64,000 nucleotides of DNA from Harmonia axyridis (Eukaryota; Arthropoda; Insecta; Coleoptera; Coccinellidae), in assembly GCF_914767665.1 (NCBI RefSeq), contig NC_059501.1, positions 84,666,798 through 84,730,797 on the forward strand, read 5' to 3'. Of the stretch, positions 48,601 to 58,844 are shown piece after piece. A model generated the notes under the pieces. The model saw only the letters and a list, made by a program, of their open reading frames with translations, was not told where the DNA came from and did not search any database. Each line of letters opens with the position of its first letter. The first letter of the stretch is position 1. The position numbers and the translations under genes were made by a program.

Positions 48601-51600
48601 ATGCGATCTAGCTTTTAACATCTGGGAAAAGTAAACAAATAAAGGCAAATTATACAAATAAATATTGGAGTAAACAGATCAGCCATTCATACGGATTAGA
48701 TTATTGAAGCTGATTCAAACTTCTTCGATGTTTATTCTCCTCAGAATATTGAGATTATCCAAAACTGGTAAACTTGTTTGCAAAGAATATCAAAGAACTC
48801 GAATCTTATTCACTGTAAATACTTACAATTACAGAAATGACAAGCTATGACTTGCTTGAAAAAAAAAACGATTCTATTCGTTCCTCAAAAAAATTTTTTA
48901 TTATTTTGGCGAAGGAAAAATCCCAATTTTCGAGATATCTATGAGGTTTTCCAATAAAAGGTTTCATTATGATATTTAAAAAAAAATTATATTTAAAGAG
49001 AAATCAATGAATGTTTATTTCAATATAAAGTGGAAGGTATGCCACTAACGATGCAAAAGGATATCAACCAAATGGCCGTCTCGGATACGATTGTTACACC
49101 ATATACTCATAAAATTTTCCATGACCAATTTGTATATTTGTTGTGTCTCCTTGATAAATCGATAAATACATCTTTAAAGTCTTGAATCGATTGTGGAGCA
49201 TTGGCATAGACCTAATATTTCACGTGACCCCAAAGAAAAAAGTCTAATGGTGTTAAATCACAAGATCTTGGTGGCCAATTGTGATTACCTCACACACGAC
49301 CAAGAGACTTTTCTTGCGTACTTATATGGCACGTGGCGCGGTCTGCAACATTGGTGCTGATCGACCTACTACTAAAGGCCTTAAAACCTGAGTTTTTATG
49401 CAAGATACAGTGGAATTTTGTTTGTAGAATGCCTTATTCACAAGATCTACAAGGAATAAACAAATCTTAGCTTTCGTCAAAAGTACGGGCTATACAGAAG
49501 CAATCTCGTTTAATATTAAGTAATGGCGTCCTTTCAACTTGTCAAACTTCAAAAGATGACAGCTTCAAAAGTGACAGCCACCTAGATAACGGACTATTCA
49601 GAATGAAACTTCTCAATGGAAAACCCTTTATTTCATTTAATATAATATCTAACTTCACGAAAGACCTTTCCATCAATCTACCATCATGTAAAAAATAGTA
49701 CAAACGTATTTTTTTTTCTAAAGGCTTCCCTGGAAGTTCGGGCTGCAGGAAGAAGAGCAGTCAACACAATAGCCGGAAACATGGGCGAAAAGTTGGTCAT
49801 TCTGCACTACAACGACGTATACAACGTAGAAGCCAGACCATCCCCTGAACCTGTAGGTGGCGCTGCTAGGTTCTGCACGGCCATCAAGAGCTTCCAACAT
49901 CTAAACCCCCTAGTCTTGTTCAGTGGAGATGCTTTTTCTCCAAGCATGCGTGAGTAGATCCCTTTTTTGCATCTGGCACGAAAGTTGTAGAGGTTTATTT
50001 AGAAATTAGTCTTCCTACATGTAAATAGAAAGTATAAATTGTCATTAGCCTATTGAGTGGGGAAGAAATCTGTAATTTCTCGAAGACGAATTGATAGTTT
50101 TGCTGTCACTGCATCCATTCGAATTGTTTTTTGGACTCTACATGTTTATAAATATAAACTGTGGAAATTTCATGGAAGATGTTGAATTTATAAATCAAAA
50201 TTAAGAGAGAGAGAGATCAACCATCCATACAAAACCCTACCGATCGCCGCTTCTAGAGCATAGAAAACTATCATCTACTTTTCAATCCAAACATTCCTTT
50301 GTTAGAAATACAAACCAAAATGTTTTTTCAGTGAGCACCTTCACCAAAGGCGAACAAATGGTACCAGTCCTGAACGAGATCGGCACACATTGCGCTGTCC
50401 TAGGAAACCACGATTTCGGTAAGTTCTTCTTCTTCCATAAATGACCTCAATTAAACCCAATCCTCTATTTTCAGATCACGGTCTCCAAGTTTTGTCCCAG
50501 TGGGTGCCGAAGTGTAAGTTTCCCTGGCTCATGTCCAACGTTCTGGACAACGAGACTGGAAGACCATTGGGAGAGGGACGTATAACCCACGTGGTGCACT
50601 GGGCTGGACACCGAATAGGCCTCATAGGTCTGGTGGAGAAGGAGTGGTTGGAAACGCTGGCCACCATCAATCCAGACGAGACCACTTTCTTCGATTTCTG
50701 CGAGGCTGGGCAAAAACTTGGCAACCAACTGAGAGAAGAGGTGAGCAAGTTGAAACAGCAACTCAATTAGTGACTTTAGTGACGAACTTCTTACTGGGCT
50801 TGTACTACATTGCATTTAAGAAATAAGACTATTCTGCTATTGAGCTGTATTCAAATTCAATATTTTCTATCTCGACTCCTCTGAGGTTCAGAGAACCTGA
50901 TTTTCTTCAACTAAGAACGGCTCATGATCAAAAATAAGTGGGAGAAGTAAACAAGCTGAATCAATAACTTATTACTGTTATCGAACTCCTTATTGGACTT
51001 GTACTACAGTTGCTCCTAAATTGACTTAAAGGTGTAAGACTATTCTATTATTGAAACGTTTTATATTCGATGTTTCCCATCTTGACTTTCCTGAGATTGA
51101 GATGACCTGGTGCTCTCTAACCAAGAACATCAATATGCCCATATCACCATAGCGACCAAATGATTAAGAAAGGCAGTGTCGAAGGAGAATCAACTAATTA
51201 GGCAAGAAGAATAAGGTCTTTCAATTCGGGTTCCTAGTCTCTCGAAAATCAAAGTAAACAAAGAGGCTAATGCACTTGCCAGAAAGGCAATTCAAAGGCC
51301 TTATACTGGCCCAGAACTTGTATGAGGAAAATGTATACCTTCTGTAGGCTTAATACATTAAAGTGCTGCAGCTCAGTTTGAAGAAATTATACCTTATTTA
51401 ACATAATCTTAACTTACCTATATAAACGTTCCAACAAAGTTTTTAAGTGAATACAGGGATTGCTTAGATCACTCATATTAATGATAAGTAATATTATTAT
51501 AATACATCCAAATGTTTCTATAAATTTCCCCATTTTTCAGGGCTGTGATTACATAATAGCGCTAACACACATGAGAACCCCAAACGACATCAAGTTGGCC

Positions 51601-54600
51601 GAAAACTGCGACCAAATCGACCTGATCCTAGGAGGCCACGACCACGTATTCGAAGTTCTGCACGTCAACGGAAAGTACATTATAAAGAGCGGCACAGACT
51701 TCAGGAACTTCAGCAAAATCTCTGTAAATTTCGAAAAGACCTCCTCAGGACGTCCAGAGGTCGCAATCGAAGAGGTCCAAGTGACCAGCGCCTTTCCTGA
51801 AGATCCCGTGTTGAAGGAGATAGTGGAGAAGTATACGAGTGAGTTTAAGCAGTTTTGATGAGTGTTGAGAGATTTTTTTTTTTGTTTGGTTTTTCATAGG
51901 TGTAATCGAGAGCAAGATGAACGACGTGCTGGGATGTTTCTCTGTTCCACTGGATGGTAGATTTACCGCCATACGGACATCTGAGTCAAACCTTGGAAAT
52001 TGGGTAAGTTTGCTCAGCAATTTTTGATGACCATTGCTTCCGTTTTGCACAAATGTCACGAATTTTTAAATCCGTCGTCAATCATTGAGTATTTCCATCC
52101 CCAATGCCTCTTTGAAGCAATAATTCAGCCCCAGCATTGACCAAAATTGATGCAGATGAACAACAGAAACAATATCCACTGTCCATACACTGAAAACGAG
52201 ATCCAGTGTAAATACACTGGATGTCGTTTCTTTCCAATATCCACTTTAAATACACTGGAAACAATGTCCAGTGTAAATACATTGTATATTGATATCCAGT
52301 GTAAATACACTGGATGTCGTTTCTTTCCAATATCCACTGTAAATACACTGGAAACAATATCCAGTGTAAATACATTGGATATTGATATCCAGTGTAATTA
52401 CACTGGATGTATGTATATTCTTTCCAATATCCACTGTAAATACACAGGAAACAATATCCAGTGTAAATACACTGGATGTCGTTTCTTTCCAATATCCACT
52501 GTAAATAAACTGGAAACAATATCCAGTGTAAATACACTGGATATTGTTTCCAGTGTATTCAAAGTGGATATTGGAAAGAAACGACATCCAGTGTATTTAC
52601 ACTGGATCTTGTTGCTGTCGATTTATTAGGCAAAATCAACAACTCTCAGAATTTTGTACCACATTTTAAAATTTGCAGTTCTTTTTTCAATTATTTTCTT
52701 TAAAAAAATATATTTTTCCTAGGTTTGTGACGTTGTATTAGCGGCTACCGGAGCTGAGTTGGTAATATTGAACTCAGGTACCTTCAGATCAGACCAAGTA
52801 CATCCCGCTGGTGATTTCACAATGAGAGATCTGACCAACATTATTCCCATGAGGGACCCCATAGTAGTATTAAAAGTTAAAGGTAAGACTCGTGGATTTC
52901 CCATTCTATTCAACAGACCCATTTCTAATCAATCTCTTTGCATTTTCATTCTTGTGCGTTGTTCACTGTTTCGAATTTCGACATTTTCCATGTTGGTTAT
53001 TTTTGGAGTTTGATCAGATTCTATCTCTATAAATGAACCCAGCAAAAAATATCAGAAATGTGATAGAGCGATACATTTTGAAAGCCAGGCTGTAATCAAA
53101 GCAGAGCACACATATATCATCGATTCTAAGATATTAGATGCTCAACGAAATGGGCAAGAATAACAATTTCTGTTTATTTTGGGTTCCTGGTCATTGGGGA
53201 ATTGAAGAGTTTAACCCACTTGCCAGATTCGTTGGCCAAAAAACTAGGGCCAATCAAAACAACATTGAATTATAACCTCAAACAGAATGTTATAGTAAGA
53301 ATGTAATGAATATAAGTCGTCTTCACAATGAAACACTAATCAATGATAATGAGTATATTATTCGGATCAAAAAGACCTTAACAAAAATAAAAACGGTTGT
53401 TTATGTTAAATGCACTTTTTAGATTGCAGTATTTTCATGAAAAATATATATATAATAATGTGAATTGACAAAATCCACATTTAAGCGTTGTATCCTCTTT
53501 GCTTGTATCTCAAAAAAAGAATAATTCATAATACCTATCGATGAGTTTAAATTAAAGATAACTGACAAGTTGAAAAATTCAGAGGCCCTTAAAAATTGAC
53601 GTTTATCAAGATAAATCTCCGTTGTATGTTACGCCTGTGGTTCGAAGTATAAATATAGAACGTAAAGAATTCGTCGCTTCCAATGTTTATGTCGCTTATT
53701 ACTCTTTCAGGTAAACAGGGTGGTCCACATAAAACAGTCTACCCGAATATTTACGAATAATTTTTACTTTTTTAAATGGGCCATCCTATATACGGCGAAA
53801 AACCAGTAAATCTTAGCACATTTTAGCCTAAATACATCACCCCAACTACCAATGTAATACATTCTAATTCACAACTTTTCTAGTACCCTCTTAAGAACCC
53901 CACGTTTTTTCTCTCGCCCTGTAAGTACCCAACACCACCTCCACGAGCCCCAAACCACAGCACCAACCTCCCAAACTAAATATGTTGTTCGTTTTTGCAG
54001 AGGGAGAATGTTGACAACAATAAGCATTTCAATTTTTAGGCGAGGATCTGTTGGCTGCCCTGGAGAACGGAGTGTCCATGTACCCCAAACTGGAGGGTAG
54101 GTTCCCCCAGGTGGCAGGGATCAGCTTCGCCTTCGACCCCAGCAAACCACCGGGACAGAGGGTGGACCTCGCACTCGTCAGGATAGGCGACGAGTACCTG
54201 CAGCTTAAGCAGGACTATAAACTGGCTACCAAGAGCTACCTTCATAACGGTAGAGACGGCTTCACTATGTTCGAGAATGCTGAAGTTTTGGTAAATGTTG
54301 TCCTGATACATTTGAAGGGTGGTACATACTCATATTCATGCTTTCATCTCGTTGTCTTTTGAGTAAGACATCTTTTTCATTACAGAGGGTCTCTATTTTA
54401 CTCTTTAGTAGGGTTAGGAATATGCCAGACAAATCAACTGAGATTATTTCACTCTATATTCAACGTGTGCTCACTATAGTTAAGCTGTTCAAGTTTCTCT
54501 CACGCCCAACTAAGGCATTGGTGATCATTACAGATCTCATACCTCTTTATCTTGTGATAGATAGAGTAGCCCAATCTAAGACTATCCTTTGAAAGTACTG

Positions 54601-57319
54601 ACAATCTGGGAACTAGAAATCAAAGAGTCTGATCCTCGCTGACCAATTATATACCATCAGCGAACCTTCCCAAGGACGAGATGATAAAACCACTAGCATC
54701 GGCCTTGACTACCATACTAAGTGGAAAAGAAGATTGGCAAGGGGAGTCCACAATCCCAGTTCTCATAAAGAATACCATTGGATAGTACAAAGATGGTTCT
54801 AAAATCACGACAGGGACTGGCGCTGGAGTATTCTGGACTGCCACCAAATGCTCACTGTCTGCCTATGTGTCTTTCAGGCAGATATACTTACAATATAAAT
54901 ATGTGTGATAAATATCAGAAATGTGATATAGCTATACATTCTGACAGTAAGGCTTCAATCAAAGCATTGAACTTACATATCATCGATACTAAGATAGTAT
55001 TGGAGTACCGAAGGAATCTCAACGAAATAGGCAAGAATAACATGGTCTGTTTAGTCTTCCCAGTCCCTCGGGAATTAAAAGAAAATGAAGAGGCCAACAC
55101 ACTTGCCAGAAACGGAGCCAAAACTCCTTTCATTGCCCCAGAACCTTTTTGTGGTATAGGTCAATGTTCCTAGGAGGAAGGATCATTCCAACAAATTTCT
55201 TCGAAATTTTGATACTGCGAAATCTAAGGAGAATCTAGATCTCAGCAAGAATATGCTACATCTCTTCACTGGATGCCTCACAAGGTATTGCCACCTCATG
55301 AGAATGAGTCTAGCAGAAAACGACGAATGCAGATTCTGTGGAGAGAAGGGAAAGCTCCAGATCACCTGGATAATGCCTCACCATCGCTAGCCAACGCTAG
55401 CGTCAGTATAAAGAGATTCGTGAAAGAAAGAATACCGAAAGAAAATTACTCTGACAGAATCTTACAGAAATGCAGAAATAGAGACCTTTCGGAATTCTTA
55501 TACTACAAGATCTAAGTACTTGGAGCTCAGTAGGAATCTGCTTCATCTCCTCACTGGCATAGGGCACTACCACCTCAGGAAGCACTTTATGATAATAGGG
55601 TTATCAAAAACTGATGAATACAGATTCTGTGGGGAGGGGGAAGAAACTCGTGAAAACCTGTTTACAGAATTTTTAGGAGTGAAGATCAAACAATCAATCA
55701 TTCAACGTGTACAAACTTGTATATCAAACTAGATAGACCACTAACTCATTTCAAACTAAAAACTTGGTATGATAAATTCTCTTGAATGAAAGAGATAGCT
55801 CGAAAGCTTCAACATAGCGACAACCTCATTATATTAGCTAATTTCCATCTATATCTACACGTTTGTTTTTTCAATCTTCTATTACTTCACTCTATATTTT
55901 ATTTTATTTTCCAAGGTCGATGAAGGAGAATGTCCTGAACTAGGTATGGCTATACAAAATCACTTTCAAGCTATTAATATGAGATTAGGAAAGACTAAGA
56001 AGCATTCAAAACATAGGCAATCTCTGGTAACATTATCTAGAAGGTGAGTTAAGTATTGCTACCTAATTACTAATTTTATCGCGCTACTTTGGACAGAAGT
56101 AATGAGAATGTGAAACATGCGGAAGTAATAGCTTTATTCAAAATTATCTTGTATCCTTCAATGTTATCCTCTTCTGATAGAATATCTTCAAATACTAGCC
56201 TTCAAAACGGCTAACATATTTCTTAAATATTTTCAACGAATGAGAAAAAGAAATTTCATTCTATAATGAGGTTTATTCTTTCCACAGATGTTAAAACTGT
56301 TGACAACACTACATTTAACACTCAAAGAGTGTGTAACAGATATTGAATTAAGAGATATTTTATGTTAGAAAGGTTGAAAATGTAATTTATTAAAGCTATT
56401 TCTTCTAAATTACATAATCTCAATTATGGCATCGGTGGGCAATAAATATAGTGAAGCTTTGCAATTTTCAGAAGAGTGGCCAGATTATTAAGGCTATTTC
56501 TTCTTGAATTACAATCTTTAGGACGTTCAGAATCCTTTGGCGATGTTTGAGCTCTGCTTAAAGATAACCTCACATATAAAATCACAGGGGCTCAAATCTG
56601 GAGAGCGTTGAGGTCTGCTGAGAGATCACCTAGTTTTGAAACATCTCCTGGAGAATATAACGTAGATGAAGAGCTTTGTGTGTTAAAGTACCATCAAGCT
56701 AGAACCAAAAGCATTTTGGATCATGCTTTTCATCAAATTGCAGTTTGAATAAAATACATTCTCATCAATTTCTGCCCGAAGTAGTAGAAAAATAAACCCC
56801 ATGTTGTTTAATAATTTTTACTCACTGTATATACCTTGGACTACTCACACAGGTTAACTTGTAAGTTGAAAAACCGCCAACTTGATACAGAAATGCTTGA
56901 GCAATTACTCTTCAGCCTTGAAACATCTCACCAAGCAATTTTTAACTCCCTCGTATTTTCGTTTTAGGCACAGCTTAGTGAAACTTTCAGATGGAAATGA
57001 ATTAGATGGGCCCCCACCGTTAAGAAGGTCAAGTAGAGTCCCAGTAAACACCAACATAGTACCAATCTCTAAACTTACACGGAGACAGTCACTAGACGAT
57101 TTGGAACAAGAATCCTGTCAACTCATACCAAAAATAGACCAACGAATCATTATCATCAACAGCGAAGAGGTATTTTACTGAGAAAAAAAACAATAGTATG
57201 TGGGTCCTAACATTCATGTGCTCTTGCAGAAACGGAAAGAATTGATTGATTTGCGAGAGAGAATATTGGATAATAACGCAATAATTGAAATGGCAGAGGA
57301 GTATTCGGTTCAAAACTAA
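36670..57319 (+). CDS. 5'-nucleotidase-like metallophosphatase
   Basis: Calcineurin-like phosphoesterase with a 5'-nucleotidase C-terminal domain, of the group often labelled mannosylglucosyl-3-phosphoglycerate phosphatase-like in insects; the substrate is unproven. Exons 36670-36795, 49724-49949, 50332-50418, 50475-50740, 51541-51838, 51900-52003, 52723-52882, 54040-54290, 55916-56043, 56968-57169 and 57230-57319 total 1938 bp, 645 residues. Metal-site motifs: LHYNDVYNVE (70-78), SGDAFSPS (109-116), GNHDFDH (142-148), ALTHM (242-246), GGHDH (266-270). Position 75 is Tyr where many nucleotidases have His. The nucleotidase C-terminal domain covers about residues 330-510 (LNSGTFRSD); the tail is basic and Ser-rich. 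No signal peptide or anchor, so probably cytosolic. The distal first exon is in phase but 12.9 kb away; ATG 49781 (Met62) is an alternative start. Confidence 0.85.
37400..38745 (-). mobile_element. Decayed DDE transposon relic, different family from the DD41D copies
   Basis: On the minus strand 38640-38480 reads VLEMHQNDPDFHPKIIFNDEAHFHFGG (first catalytic Asp), and 37515-37425 reads MPWPPRSMDLNPLDFSLWGHMKQLVY (last acidic position). Between them lies unrelated AT-rich sequence, so the element is deleted and interrupted. It is related to, but clearly diverged from, the 35-43 kb DD41D copies (FSDEAHFW, WPPRSCDLTPLD). A direct repeat of CAACCAAGCTACTTTGTGTG is seen at about 37548 and 37758. Pseudogenic. 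Confidence 0.75.
37706..37751. repeat. (AAAATAAATA)n simple repeat
   Basis: A-rich run with regular T spacing, between the two copies of the direct repeat at 37.55 and 37.76 kb. Confidence 0.85.
38752..39687 (-). mobile_element. DD41D Tc1/mariner element, copy 5
   Basis: Flanked by TA at 38750-38751 and 39688-39689. On the minus strand 39517-39248 reads MVLCGIRIAHYVHFILFSDEAHFW (first Asp). After a one-base frameshift, 39347-38856 carries WFQQDGGTCH and LTPLDYFLRG to the C-terminal GGHMPEIIFKM. PPRSDLTP lacks the Cys of its sisters, so the second-third Asp spacing is 40 here. Shared internal deletion present. It lies in the first intron of the metallophosphatase gene, antisense to it. Confidence 0.9.
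39690..42636. other. Intronic stretch without recognised content
   Basis: Part of the metallophosphatase first intron if the distal exon is right. The 122-codon frame at 40322-40690 has no domain. 41295-41600 (ATACAGGGTCTGCC, ATACAGGGTGTTAAAGTTTGAG) resembles 17.6-18.0 kb and is a dispersed repeat. Confidence 0.4.
42637..43547 (-). mobile_element. DD41D Tc1/mariner element, copy 6 (different internal deletion)
   Basis: Flanked by TA at 42635-42636 and 43548-43549. Unlike the other copies it keeps the DNA-binding end: 43452-43150 on the minus strand reads MNRLTSEQRLQIVQFYFEN, NTYRALRP, RPSEQLIRLTMERFRTTF and RTEEAIAAVERSVEEDPNE. It then joins NVTVNGDRYRAMITNFF, losing the linker and the first catalytic Asp block. 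The second Asp (WVQQDGATCH) remains. The region before the third Asp is damaged (SCDYLLDYFLW). It shows what the missing part of the other copies encoded. Confidence 0.92.
43550..44869. other. Intronic stretch without recognised content
   Basis: No supported gene. It contains GGGGGTCACCAGTC near 44226 and other higher-GC patches of unknown origin. Confidence 0.4.
44870..45425 (+). mobile_element. Mariner C-terminal relic interrupted by a MITE
   Basis: Homologous to 15.58-15.98 kb: shared text includes GCAAGCAAATCAATGGC, GATAAGTATTATTCAGA, AAGAAATTTGGCTCTAATGA and AATAAAGTCGAATTT. Reads as broken mariner C-terminus (GIEK, CIILEVDYIDE). Interrupted at 45038-45208 by a short element. Pseudogenic. 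Confidence 0.65.
45038..45208. mobile_element. 171-bp MITE with a 7-bp target duplication
   Basis: The ends AGTAGTGGCGACGCTAG and CTGGCGTCGCCACT are inverted repeats. GTGCTCC lies immediately on both sides (45031-45037 and 45209-45215). The homologous mariner relic at 15.74 kb has a single GTGCTAC at this place and runs straight on, so it is an empty site. The interior is unusually C/G-rich with runs of G and C (AGGCCCGGGCCT palindrome). Ends and duplication length fit a hAT-like element. Confidence 0.85.
45426..48944. other. Intronic stretch without recognised content
   Basis: No supported gene. Frames at 47018-47289 and 47717-48130 overlap on both strands and lack domains. 46440-46640 contains dispersed-repeat phrases (CAGGGCGTCTCAGATTTTTC; GAGTGCTCACAAGCACCAAACTTCA) also seen near 6460. 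Confidence 0.4.
48945..49626 (-). mobile_element. GGGTTTTCCAATAAAAG family element, copy B, with transposase relic
   Basis: Terminal inverted repeats (GGTTTTCCAATAAAAGGTTTCATT left; GGGTTTTCCATTGAGAAGTTTCATT as the reverse complement of the right end). On the minus strand 49290-49170 reads NWPPRSCDLTPLDFFLWGHVKY, then VYANAPQSIQDFKDV after a stop, the C-terminal half of a DDE transposase similar to but distinct from the DD41D copies. So the short element A at 22.4 kb belongs to a transposase-bearing family. Broken frames; pseudogenic. Confidence 0.8.
51140..51345 (+). mobile_element. LINE RNase H fragment in intron 4
   Basis: Broken plus-strand frames read as the end of a retrotransposon RNase H domain: NKVFQFGFLVSRKSK, then EANALARKAIQRPYTGPEL. 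This aligns by eye with the fuller copy at 54.65-55.17 kb. Confidence 0.6.
52147..52615. repeat. Palindromic minisatellite in intron 6
   Basis: About 13 units built on CCAGTGTAAATACACTGG (near-palindromic, with CATTGG and CCACTGTAAATA variants) joined by two spacers, ATGTCGTTTCTTTCCAATAT and AAACAATAT. ATGTCGTTTC-type spacers start at 52221, 52314, 52407 (variant) and 52476, giving steps of 93, 93 and 69 bp. The last 80 bp are an inverted copy of the first 80, so the whole array can fold into one long hairpin. All six frames are open by repetition. Confidence 0.92.
53035..53275 (+). mobile_element. LINE RNase H fragment in intron 7
   Basis: Plus-strand remnants: CDRAIHFESQAVIKAE and HIIDSKI, then LNEMGKNNNFCLFWVPGHWGIEEF-like text in shifted frames. 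This is the same RNase H region as at 54.9-55.1 kb (CDIAIHSDSKASIKAL, HIIDTKIVLEY). Confidence 0.7.
54600..55740 (+). mobile_element. LINE 3' relic in intron 8 (RNase H plus duplicated tail)
   Basis: YKDGSKITTGTGAGVFW near 54788, HSDSKASIKALNLHIIDTK at 54952-55010 and ENEEANTLARNGAKTPF at 55082-55133 define an RNase H domain of a non-LTR retrotransposon. The Cys-containing tail then appears twice: LLHLFTG...MSLAENDECRFCGE-like text at 55250-55340 and LLHLLTGIGHYHLRKHF...EYRFCGEGEE at 55535-55650. Frames are interrupted. Reads in the same direction as the host gene. Confidence 0.8.
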
Positions 57320-57677
57320 TTCATATTGGAGGGGAGATTTACCACAACGATATTACTCATCATTTTTAGAGTTGGATTTCTTCAGATTATACAGTATTCT
57401 CAGATTTTAATTGGATAATTAGATAAGATAGCATGCTGCCTGCGTATATATATTTTTTCTACTTTTTCCTCACAAAATTTAGGAAGGAGCTTTTAAAGGG
57501 TTTTGCGACACCCGCTGTCAATATGTTATTTTATAAAAATGAAAACTAGAAGGCCATTATTTGTTTATTGTTAATTCAACGGCTGCCTAAATATACTCTA
57601 TTTAAACACCAACAAACCAAAGACATGTTTTATTTATTTTTTTGATCCACACAATACAAAAATACCTCTGAAACACA

Positions 57678-57805
57678 AGGCTATTTGACACTATAAGGCA
57701 ATCCAGAAAAAGTGTCTTTTTAATGGTTTTTGAATTTTGCTATTGACAGGTCTCTGGATTGCCTAATAAAAACTCCAACCTCAAAGAGATTTTGTCAAAT
57801 AGCCT
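57678..57805. repeat. Interrupted inverted repeat between convergent genes
   Basis: AGGCTATTTGACA and AGGCAATCCAGA on the left pair with TCTGGATTGCCT and TGTCAAATAGCCT on the right. The two arm segments are separated by unpaired bulges of 5 and about 24 bases. It sits between the stop of the metallophosphatase gene and the end of SYS1. Confidence 0.85.
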
Positions 57806-58220
57806 TTTGGACGAATCAAATAAAAATGTTGATCAGTGTTCAGTCAGTTTATTAACAAGAAAAAACAATATATTAGCAAAATATTATTCATATTATGATG
57901 AATCATTTCATCAACATACTCTATAGACTTTAAACCTTAAAGAATATACATAAAATAAATTCAAACACATTTCAGCTCAATAATCAAATTTAATGAGATT
58001 TTAATCATAAGGTAAGAAATATCATTTATAACTTTGATAAATAATTTTGTTTTCAATATATCGTTTTACCAAAACAAGCATCTTTTCTTACCATCATTGA
58101 ATCTATTCCTTCCATCAATTCCATTTATTTCATTCAAAATAAAAATGACTGTGTGAGAAAAGCATTAATAAATAAGGTAAACAGAAGAGAATAAAAGTTT
58201 TTGTGTTCAATATCACATTT

Positions 58221-58844
58221 TCATAGGTCAGTTTTAGGACCCAAAGATAAAGGAATAGCTTTCAGTTCACTTCTTAAGCATAAAAATTCGCCACAAACGC
58301 ACATTATGGTAGCACACGCAATATTTAGCAGCCACCAAGATATGGAAGTAGGGAAAGTACCGTTATAACCCCAGCATATGATTAAATGAATGAAATGCCA
58401 GGTACTACTGAAATCCATACATAACTTTGTTCTTTCGACAATATACCACAGCAATCCAGATCTGGAAAAGTTATTATAAACTTTCCTGTTCATATTCATC
58501 ACTATATGATATAATTGGGAGAATAAAGTCAAAAATCGTTCAGAACTTACCCCACTAGTGCATTCAAAATGAATGAAAAAATAACCATTCTGCCTCCAAA
58601 GTCACGAACTTGTAATTCCTTCAAAAATATATAATTGAAAAATAAACACTTAAATTAGGTATTGATGACTTACATGATACTCAAATATATGATCTAAGGT
58701 TCTGGTATCCCCTACGAGGGAACCAAGAATAGCCAACCACAACCCTAGAGTGAAATACAAAACACATTGTATTGTTATTATCTGAGAAATGATGAGCCAA
58801 GGGTCCCATTGTGTGAATCTGAATGATCCAGTCAACTTCTTCAT
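58221..58844 (-). CDS. SYS1: SYS1 homologue, Golgi membrane protein
   Basis: Multi-pass Golgi protein that recruits the GTPase ARFRP1/Arl3 and so supports trans-Golgi trafficking. Three exons on the minus strand: 58844-58674, 58618-58551 and 58461-58221, total 480 bp, 159 residues, close to the human length. All introns are GT-AG with GTAAGT donors. Family features: FRFTQWDPWLIISQI at the start, about four transmembrane segments, MVIFSFILNALVGSGLLW across the exon 2-3 join, DFSSTWHFIHLIICWGYNG, ISWWLLNIACATIMCVCGE and the C-terminal tail LCLRSELKAIPL. The start chosen is MKKLTGSF; the frame continues a few codons upstream without an ATG. A TTTATT (minus-strand AATAAA) lies at 58124-58129. Head-to-head with the capping-protein gene. 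Confidence 0.94.

Noticed and set aside
50471..50815. Two antisense frames of 114 and 96 codons over metallophosphatase exon 4
   Set aside because: Shadows of a GC-rich, well-matched coding exon with correct splice sites on the plus strand.
52082..52537. Long overlapping frames on both strands with repeated YTGY / VYLHWI text
   Set aside because: Pure product of the palindromic minisatellite; stop-free in several frames because the unit lacks stops.
52147..52615. CRISPR-like look of regular repeats and spacers
   Set aside because: Spacers are themselves repeated, the repeats are palindromic units in an intron, and the genome is eukaryotic.
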